In this document: one piece after another, positions 9,735 through 16,888 of the stretch
How the letters are laid out: each line of letters begins with the position of its first letter
Numbering within the stretch: the first letter of the stretch is position 1
Assembly: GCF_011074795.1 (NCBI RefSeq)
Contig: NZ_JAAMPF010000018.1
Span: 248,001 to 312,000 of the forward strand
Direction of reading: 5' to 3'
Length of the DNA: 64,000 nucleotides
Source of the DNA: Marinobacter salicampi
Lineage (GTDB): Bacteria > Pseudomonadota > Gammaproteobacteria > Pseudomonadales > Oleiphilaceae
Notes under the pieces: generated by a model
Seen by the model: only the letters and a program-made list of their open reading frames with translations
Databases searched by the model: none
Told to the model about the DNA's origin: nothing
Program-made: the position numbers and the translations under genes

Positions 9735-10100
9735 TCAGGCCTGCTTTTGCCGGTCCGTGTAAGGCGGCCAGCCCAGCGGTTTTCCCGCCAGCAGGTGCAG
9801 GTGAATATGGAACACCGTCTGGCCTGCCTGCTCGTTGCAATTCATGACGACCCGGTAGCCGTCATCATCGAACCCCATGTCTTTGGCAAGCTTTGATGCC
9901 ACCAGAAACAGATGCCCTACCACTTCCCGGTCTTCCGGCTCGATATCATTGATTGTGGCGATCTGCTTTTTGGGAATGATCAGCAGATGAACGGGGGCCT
10001 GCGGATTGACGTCCTTGAAGGCCAGGCAGAGCTCGTCTTCATGGACTATGTCTGCCGGAATCTCGCGATTGATGATCTTGCTGAAGAGTGTCTCTGCCAT
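9735..10100 (-). CDS. hinT: HIT-family nucleotide hydrolase, HinT-like
   Basis: Purine nucleoside phosphoramidase, 121 residues, the usual length for HinT. The histidine triad VFHIHLHLLAG lies at about 97-107, and the N-terminal MAETLFSKIINREIPADIV is family-typical. The enzyme hydrolyses AMP-lysine and adenylated intermediates in the cytosol. The ATG is three bases after the stop of the upstream ubiquinone hydroxylase gene, so the two are co-transcribed. Confidence 0.93.
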   Translation of the reverse strand: MAETLFSKIINREIPADIVHEDELCLAFKDVNPQAPVHLLIIPKKQIATINDIEPEDREVVGHLFLVASKLAKDMGFDDDGYRVVMNCNEQAGQTVFHIHLHLLAGKPLGWPPYTDRQKQA

Positions 10101-10103
10101 TGC

Positions 10104-11402
10104 TTAAGGTCCTTTTGGCTGTTTCATAAACCCGGGGCGGGGCAGGCTGGCCAGCAGTCCTGCCACGCTCCGGGTGCGTCCATCTTCAAGACCCATAGCG
10201 TAACGGGCCACCTGGTTGCGGGCAAACGGCAGGTGTTGGGCCAGCCCCAACCCCAGATTCCGTAGCAGGTGAACGGGCGGCAGGCGATTGCTGAACAGAT
10301 AGTAGAAGGCATCCATGGCCAGCATCATGCGCCGATTGGCCGGCCTGCGTTTGATCTCATAGCGGCCCAGCCAAAATGGCTCTGCCAGATCGCTTCCGGC
10401 ACGCCGCGCTTCCCGAAGCTGAGACTCGAGTTCCTCCGCGTCCTGAAACCCCAGGTTGACCCCCTGGCCGGCCAACGGATTGATGGTGTGAGCAGCGTCA
10501 CCCACCAGAACCACCCGGCCTTCCACATAGCGAGATGCATGCTGTTTGGCGATGGGAAAGCTGGCTCTTGCCTCGACATGGGTCAGGGTGGGAAGGTCCT
10601 CGGGGAATGCCGACTGGACAGCTGCCAGAAACTCGGTACCTGAAAGACTTTTTAGCCTTGCCAGCACATCCGGCGCATCGTACCAGACCAGCGAAGCCCA
10701 GCTTTCTTCTCCGTTGGCATGCAGCGGCAAAAAAGCCCGTGGGCCGCTGGGAAAGAAGGCCTGCCAGGTAATGTCCTGAACCGGGCCGCGGTATCTTACC
10801 GAGGCGACCAGGGCCTGCTGGGCATACTGGTCACGGCTTACCCCAATGCCTGCCAGGGTCCGTACCCGGGACTGGGCGCCATCGGCGCCTATGACCAGCT
10901 GGCAGGTCAGTTCCAGTCCGCTTTCCAGTGTCACCCGGGCGTCGTCAGTACCGTTATGAATCGCCCTGACGCTGTCGCCCGCGTGAACCTGGACATTTTC
11001 AATGTTCTTCGCGCACTCCCACAAAGCACGTTGAGTCACCTGGTTTTCGACGATATGCCCCAAATGACTGCAATCAAGCTCACGGGCACTGAACGTCGTT
11101 CGCGCGGGTTGGGGCTTGAACCCGGATAGCGGATAGGGAGACTGGTCCCAGACGGACAGCCGCCGGTAGGGGGTCAGGCGCTGCTGCTCCATTCGGCTCC
11201 AGGCGCCAAGCTTGCGAAGGTAGCGCTCGCTGCCAGCGCTTATGGCGGACACCCTGAGGTCGGGCGCAGTAGTGGACGCCATATCAGGCTCTGATGCCCT
11301 GTCCACCAACGCCACCCGGAATCCTGACTGGCCCAGTCCTGTTGCGAGCGCAGCGCCGACCATGCCTGCGCCGATTACCACGATGTCTGCCTGCTGTGTC
11401 AT
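10104..11402 (-). CDS. FAD-dependent ubiquinone-biosynthesis hydroxylase (UbiH/UbiF/VisC family)
   Basis: Flavoprotein aromatic hydroxylase acting on a polyprenyl-benzene intermediate of ubiquinone synthesis, 432 residues. It has an N-terminal Rossmann motif VVIGAGMVGAALATGL, the middle DG motif VIGADGAQSRVR near 195, and the C-terminal FAD motif VLVGDAAHTINPLAGQGVNLG near 300. The family contains UbiF, UbiH, UbiI and UbiM, which differ in which ring carbon they hydroxylate. I lean to a UbiF/UbiH-like role but cannot separate them. The protein is about 30 residues longer at the C terminus than the E. coli members. It is first in a two-gene unit with hinT. Confidence 0.85.
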   Translation of the reverse strand: MTQQADIVVIGAGMVGAALATGLGQSGFRVALVDRASEPDMASTTAPDLRVSAISAGSERYLRKLGAWSRMEQQRLTPYRRLSVWDQSPYPLSGFKPQPARTTFSARELDCSHLGHIVENQVTQRALWECAKNIENVQVHAGDSVRAIHNGTDDARVTLESGLELTCQLVIGADGAQSRVRTLAGIGVSRDQYAQQALVASVRYRGPVQDITWQAFFPSGPRAFLPLHANGEESWASLVWYDAPDVLARLKSLSGTEFLAAVQSAFPEDLPTLTHVEARASFPIAKQHASRYVEGRVVLVGDAAHTINPLAGQGVNLGFQDAEELESQLREARRAGSDLAEPFWLGRYEIKRRPANRRMMLAMDAFYYLFSNRLPPVHLLRNLGLGLAQHLPFARNQVARYAMGLEDGRTRSVAGLLASLPRPGFMKQPKGP

Positions 11403-11473
11403 GTCACCTTCCTGTCTTGGGGGTTCAGTCTACCCCCTGGGCGCTGACAGGCAAATCCCCGGGCTTGACTGTG

Positions 11474-12052
11474 TTAGCCGGAGGAGTAGACGCGGGCAGG
11501 GCTCTTGGCCCGGGCTTCGGGCTGCACTACATCGACCCGGGGCCGGCGGTTGCTGCGGCTGAGCCAGGCCGGCTTCTTGCCGCCCGGCTTGATGAAGCCC
11601 TGCTGGATAACCACAGGCTGCACCAGTTGCAGGAAGTCCCGGGTTTTCATATGTATGGATTCAGTATGGGTGCCGGCCGCAAAGGCCAGTTCAGGTTGGT
11701 TGGTGAGCGCCTCACAGCAATAAACGGACATACCGAAGAGATTGCCGAAGGGCGGCATTGCCCCGACCTCACAATCCGGGAAACTGTCCTGGAACTCCTG
11801 CTCATCTGCAAGCTGCACGAAGTCAGTGTCAAGTACCTGGGTCAGCCGTTCCCAGCGAACGCGCCAGGTTGCCGGCATAACCAGCATGGCCATTTTGCCA
11901 TCAAGCTCCACGATCACGGTCTTGGCGACCTGATCACCGGCTACCTGAATGTGCTGGGCTAGCTCCTGGGCGGTGAAGGCGGGTGGATGGGACAGACACA
12001 GATATTCCGTACCTGAAGCGTCGAGAAACTGCTTTAACTGCTGTACCGGCAT
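11474..12052 (-). CDS. YbaK/ProX-domain aminoacyl-tRNA deacylase-like protein
   Basis: Protein of 192 residues with a YbaK/EbsC-type domain, a family that hydrolyses mischarged aminoacyl-tRNAs in trans. AGGAGG at 12062-12067 fits the ATG at 12052; a GTG three codons earlier would overlap it. Typical stretches are KTVIVELDGKMAMLVMPATW near 50 and EVGAMPPFGNLFGMSVYCCE near 105. The last 40 residues are basic and unstructured (PGGKKPAWLSRSNRRPR) and are not part of the domain. The exact tRNA substrate is unknown. It stands alone. Confidence 0.8.
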   Translation of the reverse strand: MPVQQLKQFLDASGTEYLCLSHPPAFTAQELAQHIQVAGDQVAKTVIVELDGKMAMLVMPATWRVRWERLTQVLDTDFVQLADEQEFQDSFPDCEVGAMPPFGNLFGMSVYCCEALTNQPELAFAAGTHTESIHMKTRDFLQLVQPVVIQQGFIKPGGKKPAWLSRSNRRPRVDVVQPEARAKSPARVYSSG

Positions 12053-12293
12053 AGTGACCACCTCCTACCAGCAATGACAGCGTATCCCGGGTTAGTATCG
12101 GTTGCCCGGGGACAATGTCCGCATGCATGACGACCTTGTTTATCAAGGTTTGGTCTTAGCTTAGTCGAGGTTTTCGGTAAAGCGAAAGTGAAGTTTGTCC
12201 ACTGAGACTCAGGTCAGAAAAGCGGGCGGCGGGGAAAGCGCTTCTGTCAGGGCGGGAGCCGTAAATTAAAACTCTGTCAGACCGGACAGGGGA

Positions 12294-12321
12294 AAAATAC
12301 CAGTGCGCCATGGCGCACCGG
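12294..12321 (-). terminator. Rho-independent terminator after mscS
   Basis: On the minus strand CCGGTGCGC, a CATG loop and GCGCACTGG form a 9-pair stem with one G-U, followed by TATTTTT. It begins 11 bases after the mscS stop. A second weaker hairpin (CTGTC...GACAG, then GTTTT) lies just beyond, near 12264-12285. Confidence 0.75.
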
Positions 12322-12331
12322 CCGGGGCTGG

Positions 12332-13165
12332 TTATTTTGCCTGGTACAGATGAACGTCGCGCTGGGGGAAGGGGATGGTGATGCCTTCTTCGTCAAAGGC
12401 CTTCTTGACCTTCTCCTGCATGTCCCAGTAGAAGGGCCAGAGATCGTCGGTGGCTACCCAGGGGCGCACAATGAGGTTTACTGAATTGTCGCCCAGGCTG
12501 CCGACGGAAATCCTTGGCGCCGGATCGGCCAGGGCCCGTCCGTCCTCCTCAACCAGGCGTTTGCAGATGGCTTTGGCCTTGTCGATATCGTCGTCGTAAT
12601 GAATGCCGAAAGTGAGATCACAGCGGCGGGTATCGTAGATGCTTACGTTCACCAGACTTGAGTTGGCAAGCTCGCCGTTGGGAATGATGACGCGACGGTT
12701 GTCGAAGGTATTGACGATGGTATAGAGGATCTGGATTTCCAGCACAGCGCCGAGGAAGCCCTGGGCCTCAATGGTATCGCCTACCTTGAATGGCTTGAAT
12801 ACCAGGATGAGGACACCACCGGCGAAGTTGGCCAGGCTGCCCTGGAGCGCCAGGCCGATAGCCAGACCGGCGGCACCGATCACGGCGATAAAGGAAGTGG
12901 TCGCAATGCCGATCATGGAGGCGACAGAAATAATCAACAGGATCTTGAGAATCGCGCTGGCCAGCCCGCAGACGAACTTGTTCAGGCTGGGGTCTTTTGC
13001 GCCCAGCTTGCGGTCCATGACATTGATCAAGCGCTTGATCAGCCAGAGGCCGACAATCAGAGTTGCAATCGCCAGCAGCACCTTGGGCGCATAGGTCATG
13101 ACCATTGTGATGGCCTGCTGGATCAGTTCCGATGCCTGGCCATCATCCGCGAAAAGGTTCTCCAT
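12332..13165 (-). CDS. mscS: Small-conductance mechanosensitive channel MscS
   Basis: Pressure-relief channel of the inner membrane, 277 residues, close to the 286 of E. coli MscS. It has three transmembrane segments; the pore-lining third helix is the glycine/alanine-rich stretch FIAVIGAAGLAIGLALQGSLAN near 90-112, followed by FKPFKVGDTIEAQGFLG at the start of the beta domain. The C-terminal alpha-beta domain ends in TIPFPQRDVHLYQ, the family ending. AAGGAG lies 6 bases before the ATG. The gene has its own terminator. Confidence 0.95.
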   Translation of the reverse strand: MENLFADDGQASELIQQAITMVMTYAPKVLLAIATLIVGLWLIKRLINVMDRKLGAKDPSLNKFVCGLASAILKILLIISVASMIGIATTSFIAVIGAAGLAIGLALQGSLANFAGGVLILVFKPFKVGDTIEAQGFLGAVLEIQILYTIVNTFDNRRVIIPNGELANSSLVNVSIYDTRRCDLTFGIHYDDDIDKAKAICKRLVEEDGRALADPAPRISVGSLGDNSVNLIVRPWVATDDLWPFYWDMQEKVKKAFDEEGITIPFPQRDVHLYQAK

Positions 13166-13261
13166 GATTACTCCTTCTGTGTTCGTTATTTAGCTGAGTT
13201 GTAATGGTTGGGTCCTGTGACCTTATAGCAGAGAACCTCGTTCCCTGGTTGTGGGATCGGG

Positions 13262-14386
13262 TCAACCGTGTGCGTAGATGCCCTGGCGCGGGGCGGAGCA
13301 CGCCCACGCCCGTAGCTCTTCGTGGCTGCCTCGCTTTACGATCGGATTCTGTTTCTGGCTCAGTTGGTAGTCGTACATGGGGTCGTAGTAGTCCGTGAGC
13401 AGTACCTGGATCCAGGCGTCGTGGCCGCTGAGATCCCGGTGCTGTTCCTGCGCATCAAGTGCAGCCAAAAGGATATTACGCAGCTGGCTGTGGCGCTCTC
13501 CGCCCAGACGCTTGCGGATGCGGTCCAGGGCGCTGAGCAGGTAGTCGCGGAAATTCAGCCAGCCGGCTGCCACGCCGTCCCTTTCGCAAAAGTTCTCTTG
13601 CATGGCTTCCACATAATCCTCGCGAATGATGCTGGTGCGTTCGGCAAGGGTCCGCTCCAGCATGACCGCCGGTGCCGCGGCCATGCGTTGGCACAGGGAT
13701 TCCGGAAGGTAGCAGCGGCCCACGAGCCGGCTCTCATCTTCAAGGTAGATGGGGCCTGAGCTTTTATGGCCCGCTTTCAGGAGGGCAATGGCCAGGCGGT
13801 TTTCAAAGTCGATCTGACTGGGTTGTGGCGTTACCTGTCGACCAAAGCTTGAGCCCCGGTGGTTGGCGATGCCCTCCAGATCGACGTGACTTGGGAGATC
13901 CTGTAAAAGCCGGGTTTTGCCACTACCGGTGCGCCCGCTTATGACTACAAAGTCTGCCGACTCAATCTGTGTCTCCAGCTGGTCAAGCAGGAAGCGACGT
14001 AGCGCCTTGTAGCCGCCTTTCACCAGCGGATAGTCCAGGCCGGCTTCAGCCAGCCATTGCTGGCTTAATCGCGAACGCAAACCGCCTCGAAAACAGAACA
14101 GGTAGCCCTCGGGGTTGCATAGGACAAACCGGGTCCAGGCCGCCATACGGTCAGCTTTGATGTCCCCGCAGACCAGCTGGTGTCCCAGCTCGATCGCGGC
14201 GTCCTGGCCCTTTTGTTTGTAGCACAGGCCGACCCGGTGGCGTTCTTCGTCGTTCATCAGGGGGGCATTGACTGCCTGGGGGAAGCTGCCTTTGGAGAAC
14301 TCCACAGGGGCCCGGACATCCATCAGCGGTGTATCGTTCAGGAATAGGGACAAATAGTCCGTGGTGTCAGTTCTGGACATCATCAT
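13262..14386 (-). CDS. mnmH: tRNA 2-selenouridine synthase MnmH (SelU/YbbB)
   Basis: Enzyme that replaces sulfur by selenium at U34 of Lys, Glu and Gln tRNAs through a geranylated intermediate, 374 residues. The N-terminal rhodanese domain has its catalytic cysteine in YLFCFRGGLRS near residue 97, and a P-loop GRTGSGKTRLLQDL follows near 150. Three consecutive ATG codons make the exact start uncertain by up to two residues. The enzyme needs selenophosphate from SelD, whose gene is not in this window. It is monocistronic here. Confidence 0.92.
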   Translation of the reverse strand: MMMSRTDTTDYLSLFLNDTPLMDVRAPVEFSKGSFPQAVNAPLMNDEERHRVGLCYKQKGQDAAIELGHQLVCGDIKADRMAAWTRFVLCNPEGYLFCFRGGLRSRLSQQWLAEAGLDYPLVKGGYKALRRFLLDQLETQIESADFVVISGRTGSGKTRLLQDLPSHVDLEGIANHRGSSFGRQVTPQPSQIDFENRLAIALLKAGHKSSGPIYLEDESRLVGRCYLPESLCQRMAAAPAVMLERTLAERTSIIREDYVEAMQENFCERDGVAAGWLNFRDYLLSALDRIRKRLGGERHSQLRNILLAALDAQEQHRDLSGHDAWIQVLLTDYYDPMYDYQLSQKQNPIVKRGSHEELRAWACSAPRQGIYAHG

Positions 14387-14514
14387 TACGCATCCGATCG
14401 CTCTTGGGATGGGGCAGGAGTATACCGGAGCTGGCTATTTTTTGCCCGCAGAGGCCGGAAACGAGCGGGAAAAAAGGCTAGAATGCTCTTCTTTTCAGGA
14501 GGTAATCAATAGAC

Positions 14515-15162
14515 ATGACGAGGGAGGTGCTTGACCAGCTGCTGCAACAGACCCTGCCTCACGGTCGAGTGAAGGCCAGCCGCCCGGCCGGGTGTCGCGA
14601 TGTGGCGCTGTATCTTTTCGACCCGGCGGTTCTACAAGGTCCGCTGAGCCATGAAGAGGCCCAGGCGGTCGTGGATGAGCCCGCCTACTGGTCGTTCTGC
14701 TGGGCCAGTGGCCAGGTGCTGGCAAGCTATCTTTTGTCCAACCCGGAGCTGGTGGCCGGCCGGCGGGTACTGGATTTTGGCTGTGGCTCAGGGATAGTGG
14801 CCATTGCTGCAGCAATGGCAGGGGCCAGCGAGGTGATAGCCTGTGATTCGGACCCTGCAGCCTTGCAGGCAACCCGAGCCAATGCCGCCCTGAACGGCGT
14901 CAGCCTCGGGTTCTGCGACAGCTGGGAACACAGGCCATCCCGACTCGATCTGATACTTGCAGCCGATGTGCTCTACGACGCGGAAAATCTGCCCTTGCTG
15001 GATGCTTTCTGTGTCGCAGCGAAAGGGGTCCTGCTGGCCGATTCACGGATACGGAACCTTGGCGATGCCCGCTACTGCCTGCAGTCGACCGTTGAGGGGC
15101 GGACCTGGCCGGACCTTAACGAGTTCGAGGAGTTCAACCGGGTGAGAATCTATAAGGCATAA
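14515..15162 (+). CDS. Class I SAM-dependent methyltransferase, protein-methyltransferase-like
   Basis: Seven-beta-strand methyltransferase, 215 residues. The SAM motif [21 protein letters not shown] lies near 84-103, with motif [23 protein letters not shown] after it and [20 protein letters not shown] as the post-II strand. The layout, with an N-terminal helical cap and the DVLYD motif, is close to the ETFB-lysine/METTL20 and Nnt1 group of protein methyltransferases, so a protein lysine substrate is possible but unproved. AGGAGGT lies about 11 bases before the ATG. Its stop codon overlaps the T-run of a minus-strand terminator belonging to the small RNA next door. Confidence 0.8.
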   Translation: MTREVLDQLLQQTLPHGRVKASRPAGCRDVALYLFDPAVLQGPLSHEEAQAVVDEPAYWSFCWASGQVLASYLLSNPELVAGRRVLDFGCGSGIVAIAAAMAGASEVIACDSDPAALQATRANAALNGVSLGFCDSWEHRPSRLDLILAADVLYDAENLPLLDAFCVAAKGVLLADSRIRNLGDARYCLQSTVEGRTWPDLNEFEEFNRVRIYKA

Positions 15163-15189
15163 AAAAAAGGACAACCTGAGTTGTCCTTT
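15161..15189 (-). terminator. Intrinsic terminator of the GGA-rich small RNA
   Basis: A perfect 10-pair stem AAAGGACAAC / GTTGTCCTTT closes a TCAG loop (minus strand) and is followed by a run of T. On the plus strand the stem has only a short T run, so it is a minus-strand terminator first, though it may also slow plus-strand read-through from the methyltransferase gene. Confidence 0.9.
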
Positions 15190-15393
15190 GTCGGAACAGA
15201 GTGTCGCGTCCCTGCGAGCTGTGCGACAGCCGTGTCGCGCCCTCATCCTTGTGCCTTCTCCGTGGAGCCGGCATCCTAGCCAGCATCCGGAAAGGTTTCC
15301 CTTAAGCGATGCATCCGATGCTCCTTGCTTCCCCCCACGATCCTGTGGGGAAACATCCCTTTCTTCGTCCTGATCCCTGTCATCCCTGACGAC
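15161..15393 (-). ncRNA. CsrB/RsmZ-like small RNA (CsrA/RsmA-binding)
   Basis: No protein is supported here, but the minus strand carries all parts of a CsrA/RsmA-sequestering RNA of about 230 bases. It has 15 GGA triplets, against about 4 on the other strand. Several sit in six-base hairpin loops: GUC-AGGGAU-GAC (15379-15390), CCCCAC-AGGAUC-GUGGGG (15333-15350), GCUGGC-UAGGAU-GCCGGC (15267-15284) and UCGC-AGGGAC-GCGA (15204-15217). This is the classic CsrA target form. A -10 element TATAGT at 15402-15397 predicts a start at 15390-15393, where the RNA would begin GUCGUCAGGGAUGACAGGG, similar to the start of E. coli CsrB (from memory). A strong terminator closes it. By family knowledge such RNAs are switched on by GacS/GacA and titrate the translational repressor CsrA/RsmA. 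Confidence 0.85.
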
Positions 15394-15396
15394 GCC

Positions 15397-15402
15397 ACTA
15401 TA
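15397..15402 (-). promoter_or_regulatory. -10 element of the small RNA promoter
   Basis: TATAGT on the minus strand is 7 bases before the predicted first base at 15390. No good -35 hexamer is found at 16-18 bases (CAACAA at 15425-15420), as expected for an activator-dependent promoter. Confidence 0.65.
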
Positions 15403-15464
15403 CCAAGCAGGCTGTGACATTGTTGTGACTTCCACGCAATAATTCCGCAAGGCGAATATGCTTA

Positions 15465-15482
15465 TGTAACATTTTGTATACA
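15465..15482 (-). promoter_or_regulatory. Possible GacA upstream activating site
   Basis: TGTATACAAAATGTTACA on the minus strand matches the GacA/UvrY consensus TGTAAG-N6-CTTACA at 9 of 12 defined positions, with the correct 6-base spacer. It is centred about 83 bases before the predicted start of the small RNA. The bases from 15483 to 15614 hold nothing else I can name. Confidence 0.5.
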
Positions 15483-15614
15483 AAACAGCACCGTGGGCTG
15501 GGGAAGTTTTTATCTGCTGCTGTTTCTGGCTACTTTTTCGGACGTAACCTACACCGTTGTGCGATATGTCTCACAAGTATAATGGCTGATCTCCTAAAAG
15601 CTGCGATCGCCCCA

Positions 15615-16016
15615 TCACCGCTGATCCGCCTTGTCAGCAGCCCATCGCCGCGCCAGCACCTTGAGCCAGGGTGACACCAGCAGACCAACAGCCATGCCAG
15701 TGGCATCGGCGAGCAGATCCATGAAAGAAAAGTGGCGATGGGCCAGCGGCGCCTGCACAAGCTCGATCAACAGGCCCAAGCCCATTACCAGTAATATGGC
15801 GGTCAGCCAATGCGCCCGGGGCCAGCCCAGCCTCACCAGGATCGTCAACTCAGTGAAGGCAATAATGTGATTGAACTTGTCGCTGAAGGTGGCCTGAACG
15901 GTGTAGGTCTGGCTGGTGGTGGCCAGATAGACAATGGCCAGAACGGACGCAGCAAAAAACACCCGCCATAATGTTCTGGCACCAAGCAGGCGGGCGATCT
16001 GGTTTTTTAGGGACAT
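15615..16016 (-). CDS. VanZ-like membrane protein
   Basis: Small integral membrane protein, 133 residues, of the VanZ-like family. It has four hydrophobic segments: VFFAASVLAIVYLATT, FNHIIAFTELTILVRLGW, WLTAILLVMGLGLLIELVQA and FSFMDLLADATGMAVGLLVS. The last two carry the family core E-x-x-Q and D-x-x-x-x-x-G. I chose the ATG at 16016; a longer frame to 16112 would overlap the start of the divergent cysZ gene. The job of chromosomal VanZ-like proteins is generally unknown, and teicoplanin resistance should not be assumed. Confidence 0.8.
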   Translation of the reverse strand: MSLKNQIARLLGARTLWRVFFAASVLAIVYLATTSQTYTVQATFSDKFNHIIAFTELTILVRLGWPRAHWLTAILLVMGLGLLIELVQAPLAHRHFSFMDLLADATGMAVGLLVSPWLKVLARRWAADKADQR

Positions 16017-16110
16017 AATGCGAACCCGACTGTGGCGGAAACTCGCGACATGATATGCTCTGCGGCCGTTGAGTGCCAAAAAACCACGGCAAACCGGAGG
16101 CTTGGGTGCC

Positions 16111-16863
16111 ATGCCAGCAGGTGGATTCTTGTCAGGACTGGGTTACTTAGGTGAGGGGTTCCGGCTTATCCGCCAGCCCGGGCTTCGCCTCTTCGTCGTT
16201 ATTCCCCTGGTGCTGAACATTCTGTTATTCGGCATATTTTTTCTGTTCCTGGCTGAAATCTTCGGTGCCATGATTGCTGCCGCCATGGGCTGGCTCCCGG
16301 ATTGGGCCTGGCTGCAGAGTCTCGACTGGCTGTTCTGGATCCTCTACGGCGTGGTTATATTGCTGATGCTGGCCTACGGGTTCGTGATTGTCGCCAATTT
16401 GATCGGATCGCCCTTTTACGGCTACCTGTCGGAGCTCACAGAGAAGCATCTGACCGGACAGGTGGTTGTTAGTGATGGCGGCTGGGCGCAGATTATCCGT
16501 GATATCCCGCGCTCGCTCTGGCGGGAAGTTCAGAAGATCGCCTATTACCTGCCCCGGGCGCTGGGTCTTCTCATTCTGGGTCTCATTCCAGTGGTGAATC
16601 TGGTGGCTGCGGTGCTCTGGTTCGGTTTCAACAGCTGGATGATGGCCCTGCAGTACGTCGACTATCCGGCGGATAACCACAGGCTGAGTTTCCCCGGCCT
16701 GAAACAGCGCCTCAGGCGTAACCGCCCAGCGGCCCTGGGTTTTGGCCTGCCGATTGCACTGGCTTCGATGGTGCCGGTGCTTAACCTTGTGGTCGTGCCT
16801 GCGGCAGTATGCGGCGCTACCGCCTACTGGGTAAGGGAGGCTGAAGCCTCGGCCACACCTTGA
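16111..16863 (+). CDS. cysZ: Sulfate transporter CysZ
   Basis: Inner-membrane protein of the CysZ/EI24 family, 250 residues, mediating sulfate entry for cysteine synthesis. The N-terminal GGFLSGLGYLGEGFRLIRQPGLR is the family opening, followed by long hydrophobic helices and the signature NLIGSPFYGYLSE near 110. GGAGG lies about 8 bases before the ATG at 16111, and an earlier in-frame ATG at 16069 is less likely. It is divergent from vanZ and 25 bases upstream of rapA, so the two may share a transcript. No other cys gene is nearby. Confidence 0.9.
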   Translation: MPAGGFLSGLGYLGEGFRLIRQPGLRLFVVIPLVLNILLFGIFFLFLAEIFGAMIAAAMGWLPDWAWLQSLDWLFWILYGVVILLMLAYGFVIVANLIGSPFYGYLSELTEKHLTGQVVVSDGGWAQIIRDIPRSLWREVQKIAYYLPRALGLLILGLIPVVNLVAAVLWFGFNSWMMALQYVDYPADNHRLSFPGLKQRLRRNRPAALGFGLPIALASMVPVLNLVVVPAAVCGATAYWVREAEASATP

Positions 16864-16888
16864 ACCCATTGAACTTTGTGGAGGCTTT

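Noticed and set aside
15043-15483. A 146-codon minus-strand frame across the small RNA
   Set aside because: Its composition reflects the repeated GGA motifs of the RNA, it runs into the methyltransferase gene and it crosses the terminator.
15557-15583. TTGTGC and TATAAT on the plus strand as a promoter
   Set aside because: The spacing of 15 is short and no plus-strand gene follows until cysZ, more than 500 bases away; it would only read antisense to the vanZ-like gene.
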